Source: Anoplolepis gracilipes | Taxonomy: Eukaryota > Arthropoda > Insecta > Hymenoptera > Formicidae | Length of the DNA: 64,000 nt | Direction of reading: 5' to 3' | Assembly (NCBI RefSeq): GCF_047496725.1 | Contig: NW_027328669.1 | Location: 2,010,501 to 2,074,500 of the forward strand | Part shown: positions 11,419 through 20,210 of the stretch, one piece after another | Numbering within the stretch: the stretch's first letter is position 1 | Layout: each line of letters starts with the position of its first letter | Program-made: the position numbers and the translations under genes | The notes under the pieces: generated by a model | Databases searched by the model: none | What the model saw: the letters and a program-made list of their open reading frames with translations, nothing else | What the model was told of the DNA's origin: nothing

Positions 11419-11695
11419 TTTAGTTGTCTAATCGTCTTGTAAAATATAATAAAATATAACTGTACATATATGTTTAGTATAAAATAATGATAAATACATA
11501 AAAATTAGTATACGTAAACAATCTGTACTTATTGTCTACTCACTTCACATCCTCCCCATTATCCATTACGTCCCGACCGCTAGTTTCCGGTGCACCGCTA
11601 CGCTGATCGTGACAGATTTACCGCTCGGCCACCGCGATCCGCGTACACCAACCACCGCAACCATACCTCGCTCGCGATCCAGGACGTAACAATAT

Positions 11696-11923
11696 CGAGA
11701 TCAATATGAGTGGATAGTGTCACACCACTTGATCTCCGGCGAACACTTCCGTGAAATAATCTGCGCACGGTGTAATACAGATATCACCATAGTCAAACCC
11801 GTATTTCAATGCGACCAATGTTAATTGAGGTTCTTAGAATTCATATTCTATTGCGATGAGAGACAAATAAATACTCTTCCTAATCCGCTCATATTACATG
11901 TAAATGGAGCTAGATACTACTAA
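11696..11923 (+). pseudogene. Cysteine-rich ORF-b, C-terminal half
   Basis: Right of the insertion the frame gives YEWIVSHH, IICARC and QCDQC, aligning with ORF-a YRWFHK, IICKIC and QCSLC. A TAA follows QCDQC (11822), but the frame beyond it still resembles the ORF-a tail and ends at TAA 11921-11923. That makes the inner TAA a later nonsense mutation. Confidence 0.6.
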
Positions 11924-12221
11924 TTAAATTCAGGCAAAAAGATGCATCATTCAACGCACAATCAGCCAGGCTCTCACCATCATCTTCCTCACACCCTTCC
12001 GTAGAAGCTCTTCAAAAATTATATACCGTACATTGTTTCAAAACTCACTCCTATGAAAAAATATATGATGCACATGTCACTTTATGCGTCATATGTTATA
12101 ATAAACTAATTCCTGAATTAGTAAAGTCATACTACCAGGAAACTAAGAGACATCAGTGCGTAGATGGCACAAAATTCTACAGAAATAAATGTTATGCATG
12201 CGAAAATCACATGGGAACTAT
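11924..12221 (+). pseudogene. Cysteine-rich ORF-c, third tandem copy, truncated by LTR-B
   Basis: The frame carries a serine-rich leader, then HCFK, TLCVICY, HQC and KCYACENHMGTIVTC. This order matches ORF-a (WCVK, ICATCY, HC, IICKIC). The frame runs into LTR-B at 12222, so the last CxxC and tail are gone. No ATG fits well. A possible acceptor (AAATTCAG) lies near 11932. The three ORFs in a row with short gaps make this a repeated module of the host retroelement. Confidence 0.55.
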
Positions 12222-14863
12222 TGTCACGTGTAGTGACCCACTGTTATCGTCTACTTAGGTGTCACAATAACAGGGTTGCTCTGTATTTAGTTTATTGGGT
12301 AATCTGTCTAAATCGGCTATATCCAGGGCTCCGCCGAGAGTAGGATCAATATGTTCTAAGAACTAATAAATCAGGGGATTGTTTTACTGATCTGGGATTA
12401 TGATAATAGAAGCTTGGTTTAAAAATTCTTTAATAATATTATCTAAATTGTAAATAATATTTTCTTTATTTTCTTCTATAAATTGAATTAAGGTCTCCAA
12501 TATAACTTCAGGGTCAACAAAGGTGTCTTGTTGAATTTCAGTATCAGTTGTTTGAGGTCTTATTTATTCTTAATTTATTTGGAGCTAATTAAAAGAGATA
12601 GGGATAAGATTTATATGTCTTTAGCATGTAGGTGTTGGGAATATTATAGATGTTTGAATTTTAAAATTTAACGAGTAATGATTTTTTGACACCCGGTATA
12701 CAAAAGATGTATATAGGGTGGCTTTAAAGTAAGATATCGTCTCTATTATTCAGTAATGGCTATTAGGTATTATCTTAACTTGTTAATAAGAAATTTGATA
12801 ATTCTTATTATTAATTTATTTAATTAACTATCATAGGGAGTGATTTGGCGAATCGAGGTTGGGGACAGATTATCGTCAGTTCGAGTTTATTACAATGGAA
12901 TTGGTCCGGTCTTCTTAGGATGGACCAGTAAAAACAAGATGGCTGACGTCTTATAAACAAATGGAAGTATTTCGGAACCTATTAGGGGTAAGTTTACGAA
13001 ATTTTGTCTATAAGGTCGTCAGGAGATATTGCATAAAATAGACGTTTCAAATTATATTTTTGCAGATGCAAAACTGCGATCTATTGAATAGTAGAATTCT
13101 AAAGCTGTCTCAATTTAGTTGAAATTTTGTATAAATCTTAGTTTAATAGTAGTAAAGGTATTTAAGGGTATTTGGAATCCTTAAGTCAAGAAATAAAAAA
13201 TTTAAAAATGGCGGCTAAAATGTGTAAAATAGGCTAAAAAGCATGTCCTCGAAGTTTCGGGCAATTTAGAAATTTTTGTTAATTTTTTATTTATTTTGCT
13301 ATAAATTTTATGTTTTTTTATTGTTATTATAAAATACTATTGTTAATTGATCATAAGGAAAAAATTTGTTGGAAATTATTAATTTACAAGTAGAATAGAA
13401 TAAATGAGAAAAAATTTCTAATATCGTATCCCCGATAAATCTTAAGTTGTTCAATTATATAAGTAATTTGTTAATTAACTTATGTTGGAAAAATAATATT
13501 TTTAATTATACAGAAGTTTAATTTTAATGACTTGACTAAATTTTATATGGAAAAGATAAATTGTTGTTTGTAAATTTTTATAAATTTAAATCTAAAAGGT
13601 CGTTTTCAATAAGTTAATATATATGTGTTAAAGGATATACACAGAATTTTAATATTTATGTTCTAGTTCCCCAGGTCGTAATCAATTGGTGGACCAAATT
13701 TGGTCCCTTAATGCAAAATGGTATAAGAGTGGTAACTCTAGAAAGTTATATAGTTTATGGCTTAAGGAGGAACATATGGTCTAAGACGTGTCGAAAGTAT
13801 TTATTATTTTAACAAAGAAATCGGTGGTTATTTATGGATCTTCGGATAAGGGGATAAGGTATGTGATTAAAAGTTTCGTATGGAATATAAATTTCGTTGT
13901 TTAAACAATTATTGTTGCATGTACTAACGAATTATATAAGAATGAGTTAACTATATTAATTGTTATTAGTAAGAATTTATTATATTTTTTTTTCATAATT
14001 GATAAAATTGATATTTTATTTAGTACGATTTGCAACTAATAAGAAAATGATAATTTTATAAAATTTATGTATGTATGGACATGTTCGTGATTGAGTCTGG
14101 TGGGAAAAGGAAGAATATTACTAGATAGAACATAAATATGAAAGGATAATGAATATTGATGATCACTCTGTTAATTTATTGTTCTGAAGGAAGATAAAAT
14201 TGACTTAATATGAGTTGTTGATTAAATTGATGTAAATTAATTTATAAGTTTTGGACAAGTTATATCTGTATAGTAACGAATATAAGGGAATCAATTATTT
14301 TATTTGTATGAGAGATTTTATGGTTCATGAATACTTTGAATTAATTTTTTATTCTATAGTAAAGCAATTATTATTATTAATATTATTATTATTCTTATGA
14401 TTAAGTATATATGTACTAAATAAAATATATGTCTTTGCAGATTTGATATTAAGTGGGAAGGTGTCATACAAAATAAATAAATTCACACTGGAATATGGTT
14501 CATTGGAGGCCGGCGATATTATTTGTTTAAAAATCACCGCCTCCGATGGAAAAGGGAAATGAGTATAAGAAGGATGCTCCTTATTTATTCATATCGTTAT
14601 TTATTAAGATAAGTATCATGAATCTTCCTTTTTATTATATTTTATTTGTTTATTTTCTTATTATAATTAGAAAAATCAATAATTAATAATTTAATATTAA
14701 TTTTATTGATAAGAATAAAATTTATTGTTTCATAAGTACTTATACGTTTGTCTTAAAAATTTGAATAATATTTTATTTATCTTAAAGGTTTTATATGAAA
14801 TTATTATTATCGTTAATAAAAAATTTTTATAAAATATATATATATTTTTTTTGTTTTATGGGT

Positions 14864-14865
<2 letters not shown>

Positions 14866-14903
<38 letters not shown>
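14866..14903. repeat. (TA)n(GA)n microsatellite in LTR-B
   Basis: A TA run passes directly into a GA run. The same composite occurs at 22449-22500 and 53891-53943, marking the three LTR-B copies. Confidence 0.9.
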
Positions 14904-14904
<1 letters not shown>

Positions 14905-15057
14905 GAGCTAAGGGTGGAACAGTTTATTATATGAGCAGTAGTATAAATGTTATTTGTTGTAAAAATATTATTATTATTATGTTTTATTTATTGAGAAAAG
15001 AGTCTTCCATGTAGATTTACATTTTATTATGAGAAAAAGGGGTTGAGGCGCAACCCT

Positions 15058-17140
15058 TTTTTTTTTTTTTTTTTTTTACGTGAGGAAATGCGTTACGCTT
15101 CCCCCGAGGAGCGGAAACTCGCCGGGGGTATGTGGAACTCCCCCCTATTTATCGGGGTATACGCACTAAAACCTTACGATGGTCCTCTCGGCGGTTGGCG
15201 GGTGGGCCCTGGGGTCGCTTTCGCATTCTACCAGGACCCACCCCTGCCTGCCTCCCCCAGATGGTCGGGGAGAGGTTCCTACCTTTTGATGCGCCACTAA
15301 GTAGAACCTCAGCGACGCATCAACAACGGCGTTGCGGGACCACCACGCAACCCCGCCGCCTTCCCTGAGGCCAAGATGCAATGGGGAGTGGGTGTTCCCG
15401 CACCCACCCCCCCCTTGGACCCTGGGGGGAAGTGTGAACTAATTCTCACCTCCCCTCATTAATGGCCTGATGGAAAGCCGTTTTGGGGCAAGGGGGGTCA
15501 AAGACTCTCCGAGTTCACTGCCCCGTGGGGGAGAGGGGGGGAAGACTATGTCTTACCCCTTCCTACTCCCCCACATTCTCCTCAATTATGAGGGGGTCTT
15601 TCCCCTGGGCGGGGACATACCTCGACCTCCATAAAGGAGACTTCCTCCGCTACTCCTGGGGAGGGGGGTGTTAAAACAACCCCCCCCACTCCCCGCACCA
15701 GGGACCCTGGCAACCTCCGGGGCCACCATCACCGGGGGAGACACCTTCTCCGCACTCGGTGAGGGTCCCCTTCTCCTTTTCCCCCTCTTCCTCCCCTCCA
15801 TAGGAGGAGAGGAACACTGAACGCCCCCGCCCAAGGCGTGGTCGGAGGGAACACCCAGATCAGCGCACAGTGCACACCCCCATCCGAGGTGTCCGGGGAC
15901 GCCGCACCGGTCGCCCCAGGACACCTCGGACCTGCAGGCGGCACCGATGTGTCCCCTCTCTTCTTCTTCCTCTCCTTCACAGGAGAGGAAGAAGTCCGGC
16001 CCGGAGATCCCTTTCTCCTTTTAAAGGGAGGGGGGAGATTTCTCCGAGACCAGACTCTTCCCCTTACTCCTTCCTCCACCCCCTTTCGCCGCTACCACTG
16101 CCCAAGAGGGCGGCACGGTGGCCCCCTCACTAGGGGCAGAGGAGGATGGGCGATGACGTGCCCCTAGTTCTTGGTGGAGTCTGCTTAGTCCTAAGGCCAG
16201 AGCGGACTCCACTTCACTCCTCACAAGGCCGCGGAGGGACTCCACATCCACGCAGGAATCTGGGACCTCCGCGGCCTTAGGGGTTTCTATGATGGTCTGG
16301 AGGCCCACTTCCATTTTGTTGGGAAGGACAGGTACGACCTGTACCCCCACGTCCTCGATCTTTGGAGGGGCAGGCCGCGCCTACACTCCCGCACTCCTCG
16401 CGGACGTCTCCACTTGCGTGGAGGCGTCTACCTGGAAGTACCCCCTCAGAAACACCCGCACGTCCCGTTGCTCAAAGAGCTGGTTTAGGACGTGAAGGTG
16501 ATCCATGAGGTCTTCGAGTTTGTCCACGAACTCGTTGGCCCCGTCCCAGTCCTCCCTTTGCTGGAGGACGTAGAGCTCCGAGTACGTGGACTCTCTCGAC
16601 TCCCGAATTTTATTCAGCCAGACGATAGTTGATGCCCCCGGGGGCCTCGTTGACAAACCCCCGGGTGGCCCCTCACATGATGACGACGAGGGGGGAACGG
16701 GGACGATCTTTCCCCCCCTGCCGGTCCACCGCATCCGAAACAGTGGCGTTCGACCGCCGTTTTTTACCCATCAATTTTTTGGCGCACTCTTAGCACCCTT
16801 CGGGATCACCCGGGGGTTGTGGGTCCTAGGACCCGACAACCACGCTGGGATCACCCTCCAGGTGAGCTCCCCCACTACGTCAAGGTGGTGCGCCGTCGGG
16901 GGGGAGACTTTTTTTTAACGTCTGGAAAATGCTTTACGCATCCCCCGAGGAGCGGGAACTCCCCGGGGGTATGTGGGACTTCACCTATAGACGGGGTATA
17001 TCCACTAAAAACCAGACGGTGGTTCTCTGCACTGTGATTGAAATGGGTGGGTCCTGGGTTCGGAGGGGGGAGGCGCCTCAACCCTTTTTTTTTTTTTTTT
17101 CTAACGTGAGGAAATGCGTTACGCATCCTCCGAGGAGCTT
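15058..17140 (-). mobile_element. Nested R1-type LINE gag array, left arm
   Basis: Mirror of 20210-22298: one gag unit (15058 to about 16909), then two short 3'-end-only pieces (about 16910-17085 and 17086-17140), each closed by a poly(A) run read on the minus strand. Confidence 0.75.
15666..16775 (-). pseudogene. LINE gag (ORF1) remnant, left arm
   Basis: Mirror of 20581-21690 with the same frameshifts. It has one fewer C in a homopolymer near 16030, so the local ORF ends differ slightly between arms. Confidence 0.7.
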
Positions 17141-17701
17141 TTTAACCCTGTCCAACCTTTTATATATAATGTGTGCATTCCCCTTGTGGTATGCTTTACT
17201 AAATAATTTTTCTTTTTTTTTCTAATTTTTTTTATTATGATAATTAAGAAAATGCAAAATTTATAATTGATAAAGCGATTTTTAGTATGATTTGGTATTG
17301 ACATACTAATATAATGGTTTTAAAAAGTATTATTGTTACGTTTGCATAATTTATTTATTAGATTTTAACGATTCTGATATTATAGTAACATATATTCCTA
17401 TATATTTTAATAGAGAAAATTTCAATTTTTATTTAGAGAATCAAATGGTAAAGTAGTCTAATGGTTGCAATTATATAATTTCCTTTACTGATAATGGTAA
17501 ATATTAATTTGTTAACACTATGTAAGCAAGCAATATCCAATTTAATAGCTATATAATATTTTGCTCGATTAAATATTTTATTGCGCGAATTTGAGAGATA
17601 TACGTATATCTTATACCTTGTGTTCATATTTCTAGCAATACGTTCATATTTTGAAAATTTTAATTTGAAATTTTTGGCGGGTCGTCACATCCCTCCCTTA
17701 A

Positions 17702-18134
17702 TTAAGAACGAATTCCCGATGTTATCGAAGGGATTTGTTCGATATCGTTTAATCGCTCTCGAAGGTCAGTGTAAACAATGGGAATAGGGATGGTTGTATT
17801 TACCGCTGTTGCATTAACGATAGTTGACTCGATTTTGGGTGCTGTCGGTGTTACTGGTGAGGGACTCATTGGCTCCAGGGGAGATTGATCTTCTGGCTCT
17901 ATTCTTCGTTGATTCACGGGTCCTCGCACTAAGTGAAGTAGGAGATGTGTGAGAGAACTCCATACGGCGCCTAGCAGGTGCAGACTGCATCCGTACACAG
18001 TGTGAAGGGCGTATCCATAGATTGCTGTGTCAATAATCAATTTAATGAGTCGTATAATTATATTATGTTTCCTGCAGAGAAACCAGCACTTCTAAATTTC
18101 ATAGCCCGTGGGATGACAGGACAAGCTGTCTCTA
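17702..18134 (-). pseudogene. Env-like glycoprotein 3' end (errantivirus-type), left side
   Basis: The last ~110 codons before the LTR-B purine tract encode a hydrophobic stretch typical of a transmembrane anchor (around YGCSLHLLGAVWSSL), a short basic segment, and a Pro/Thr-rich tail ending GIRS-stop at 17702. The place immediately before PPT and LTR is where env lies in env-bearing Ty3/gypsy elements. Farther upstream the frame is shifted, and at 18134 it is cut by a transposon inserted at a TA. The call as env rests on position plus membrane segment, not on a recognised ectodomain. Confidence 0.55.
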
Positions 18135-18514
18135 CAGAGTGTCCCATAATTCGCGAACCACCCGTTACGTGCAGGTAGAGTAGGTTAAACTGAGTAGAAA
18201 AGTTATGTGCCATTTTGCAATTTTCGCAATATTTAATAAGATATTAATTATAAGAGATCAGCCAATCGACGCCCGGCAAGAGCGCGCCGGCGAAGCGGGC
18301 ACAAAGAAGCCTCCCACTGTTACTCGATATTAGGCGCGCCGGCGAAGCGGGAGGCGGAACGCTCTGCATTGACAATCTGAAGAGTCACACACATAGTGCG
18401 CGCTTCGTTTAATGGCGTCTGACTTTTTCAGTTGTCAGTATGTACGAGCGGCGTGTAAAAATGTTAGAAATAAATAAATAATAAATAATGAAATAATGAA
18501 TATTAGAGCAATAG

Positions 18515-18666
18515 AAATTATTTTAAAATAATAAAATCGGAAAGACTTTGTTATACAAATACAAATTCGAAATATGAAAGGCTATTAATAAAAGTTTGAA
18601 AGCCCTTTATACCCGAATTTGTATTTGTATATCAGAGTCTTTCCAATTATTATTATAAAATAATTC
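18515..18666. repeat. Fold-back (MITE-like) of about 150 bp
   Basis: Left arm GGAAAGACTTTG then ATACAAATACAAATTCG (18539-18569) pairs with CGAATTTGTATTTGTAT and CAGAGTCTTTCC (18614-18644). AT-rich extensions on both sides also pair. No coding content. Confidence 0.6.
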
Positions 18667-18750
18667 TTAATTATAATATTTAACATTTATTCCTAGAGTT
18701 CTCTCTATTGTGCTCAGAGACTAACGCTGAAGTTTTGCATCAAAAAATTA

Positions 18751-18753
<3 letters not shown>

Positions 18754-18796
<43 letters not shown>

Positions 18797-18826
18797 TCCC
18801 CTCTCTCTTCCCCTCTCTCTCTCGTA
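18754..18826. repeat. CT microsatellite
   Basis: About 70 bp of CT repeats with a few C and T interruptions, followed by CGTACGCGCGTACG. Confidence 0.9.
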
Positions 18827-18979
18827 CGCGCGTACGCAGCAAATTAATAAAAATATAAATAAATTAAATAAATAAATAAAAAATGTGCTATCGTTTCCTC
18901 ACCACCTTGCGGTAGATAGCAAGGCGCATTTTTTTTATAGTGGTATCCCCAATAGGTCTAATCCACTTATTATTTAAAG

Positions 18980-19157
18980 CTAAAATTGTTCGAAGTGCCT
19001 TCCTCGTTCTCGTACACAGAGTTCGGCCCTTCGAATAATATTGCGCGTCGCGCGATACGCCATATCCGGCGTGATGGTATTAAAAGCTGCGAGAATTGCT
19101 TCTCGCATTTCCGCTTCTGTACCATTACGCCGGTGTTCGACCAAATCTTTGATATAT
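18980..19157 (-). pseudogene. Transposase C-terminus (minus-strand half)
   Basis: Reads YIKDLVEHRR, then an alanine-rich helix and RERGRHFEQF at the end, as in the C-termini of this insect DDE transposase group. YIKDL is where the chain should join the catalytic half, but that half lies on the opposite strand. Confidence 0.7.
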
Positions 19158-19408
19158 GCTGCAAACTGCTGGTGCACCAATGCTGTATGGTGTAAATGAT
19201 GAGGAGAAGGTTCTTGGAGCAGAGGAGGATAATCCTCAGATTAGTGTGCGCTGTTTGGCACTTGCACATTTTTCGCGACAGGCACGCGAATTTTTAAACG
19301 CGCATTATCCGGACAGGTGGATGGGTCGAGGTGGCCCAATCATCTGGCCGCCGCGATCGCCAGATCTAAATGTATTAGATTATTTTGTATGGGGATATAT
19401 CAAAGATT
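19158..19408 (+). pseudogene. Transposase catalytic-domain piece (plus-strand half)
   Basis: Reads HFSRQAREFLNAHYPDRW and WPPRSPDLNVLDYFVWGYIKD, the region around the third acidic residue in mariner-like transposases. It stops at GYIKD exactly where the right palindrome arm begins. Confidence 0.7.
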
Positions 19409-19650
19409 TCCTACTTCACTTAGTACGAGGACCCGTGAATCAACGAAGAATAGAGCCAGAAGATCAATCTCCCCTGGAGCCAATGAGTCCCTCACCAGTA
19501 ACACCGACAGCACCCAAAATCGAGTCAACTATCGTTAATGCAACAGCGGTAAATACAACCATCCCTATTCCCATTGTTTACACTGACCTTCGAGAGCGAT
19601 TGAACGATATCGAACAAATCCCTTCGATAACATCGGGAATTCGTTCTTAA
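19409..19650 (+). pseudogene. Env-like glycoprotein tail, right side (shorter)
   Basis: Matches the left-side tail from LLHLVRGP onward, then the same Pro/Thr-rich tail and GIRS-stop. The membrane segment is missing because the palindrome boundary falls at 19409. Upstream the frame fuses by chance with a transposase fragment (19158-19408). Confidence 0.6.
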
Positions 19651-20184
19651 TTAAGGGAGGGATGTGACGACCCGCCAAAAATTTCAAATTAAAATTTTCA
19701 AAATATGAACGTATTGCTAGAAATATGAACACAAGGTATAAGATATACGTATATCTCTCAAATTCGCGCAATAAAATATTTAATCGAGCAAAATATTATA
19801 TAGCTATTAAATTGGATATTGCTTGCTTACATAGTGTTAACAAATTAATATTTACCATTATCAGTAAAGGAAATTATATAATTGCAACCATTAGACTACT
19901 TTACCATTTGATTCTCTAAATAAAAATTGAAATTTTCTCTATTAAAATATATAGGAATATATGTTACTATAATATCAGAATCGTTAAAATCTAATAAATA
20001 AATTATGCAAACGTAACAATAATACTTTTTAAAACCATTATATTAGTATGTCAATACCAAATCATACTAAAAATCGCTTTATCAATTATAAATTTTGCAT
20101 TTTCTTAATTATCATAATAAAAAAAATTAGAAAAAAAAAGAAAAATTATTTAGTAAAGCATACCACAAGGGGAATGCACACATT

Positions 20185-20210
20185 ATATATAAAAGGTTGG
20201 ACAGGATTAA
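20185..20210 (+). promoter_or_regulatory. TATA box of LTR-B next to the LINE insertion site
   Basis: TATATAAAAGG at 20185 is followed directly by GGTTGGACAGG and then LINE 3'-end DNA. The insertion is therefore about 20-25 bp downstream of the TATA box, close to the expected transcription start. Mirror near 17142-17167 on the minus strand. Confidence 0.5.

Larger units (their letters stand above)
6070..11691 (+). mobile_element. 5.6-kb non-coding TG...CA element with ATAT target duplication, candidate giant solo LTR
   Basis: Begins TGTCACGTCC at 6070 and ends GGACGTAACA at 11691, so its ends form a 10-bp near-perfect inverted pair of LTR type. It is flanked by ATAT on both sides (6066-6069 and 11692-11695), as expected of integrase, and it interrupts ORF-b in frame. 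No gag or pol is present. A TATA/initiator region sits near the middle (9047), which would give a U3 of ~3.0 kb and an R-U5 of ~2.6 kb. Alternatives are a large non-autonomous derivative (LARD) with short unseen LTRs, or a composite. Its right 1.1 kb recurs at 3948-5113. Confidence 0.6.
12222..17689 (-). mobile_element. LTR-B with nested LINE array, left-arm copy
   Basis: On the minus strand the LTR starts TGTGACGACC at 17689, right after an env-like gene and a purine tract (AAGGGAGGGA). It ends CACGTGACA at 12222, beside ORF-c. It is interrupted at 15058-17140 by LINE gag fragments. Without the nest it is about 3.4 kb. The 12222-15057 part holds no large gene, only a small conserved frame (12384-12563) and a (TA)n(GA)n microsatellite near 14866-14903. 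Confidence 0.55.
1..17943 (+). repeat. Left arm of giant inverted repeat (palindrome)
   Basis: This arm is the reverse complement of 19409-37357. Base 1 pairs with 37357 and base 17943 with 19409. The ORFs of this arm reappear on the opposite strand of the other arm in mirror order. The mirror-coordinate sum moves between 37352 and 37370, so the arms differ by small indels as well as substitutions, for example a 6-bp indel near base 105 and a Leu/Ser codon difference near 17750. The arm reaches the window edge, so its outer end is not seen. A real palindrome, a haplotype fold-back in assembly, or a hairpin-read artefact are all possible. Confidence 0.95.
17944..19408. other. Unique spacer at the palindrome centre
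   Basis: This 1.46 kb is present once. From left to right it holds the rest of the env-like fragment (to 18134), a Tc1/mariner-superfamily relic starting at a TA, a fold-back of about 150 bp, a CT microsatellite, and two opposite-strand pieces of one transposase. The asymmetry shows that the left side retains more of the original env than the right side. Confidence 0.85.
18135..19408 (-). mobile_element. Tc1/mariner-superfamily relic with internal rearrangement
   Basis: Begins right after TA (18133-18134) with CAGAGTGTCCCATAATTCG, the same terminus as the element starting at 63796. About 200 bp of non-coding end sequence matches that copy. The transposase C-terminus lies on the minus strand (18980-19157), while the catalytic-domain piece lies on the plus strand (19190-19408). 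No second terminus is present. Confidence 0.75.

Noticed and set aside
15586..16350. Several overlapping 90-120-codon ORFs on both strands of the nested gag units
   Set aside because: GC-rich DNA leaves many frames open. Only the frame with zinc-knuckle and helical gag motifs matches a family.
19156..19650. 164-codon ORF joining a transposase piece to an env tail
   Set aside because: The join coincides exactly with the palindrome boundary. It is a chance fusion, not a gene.
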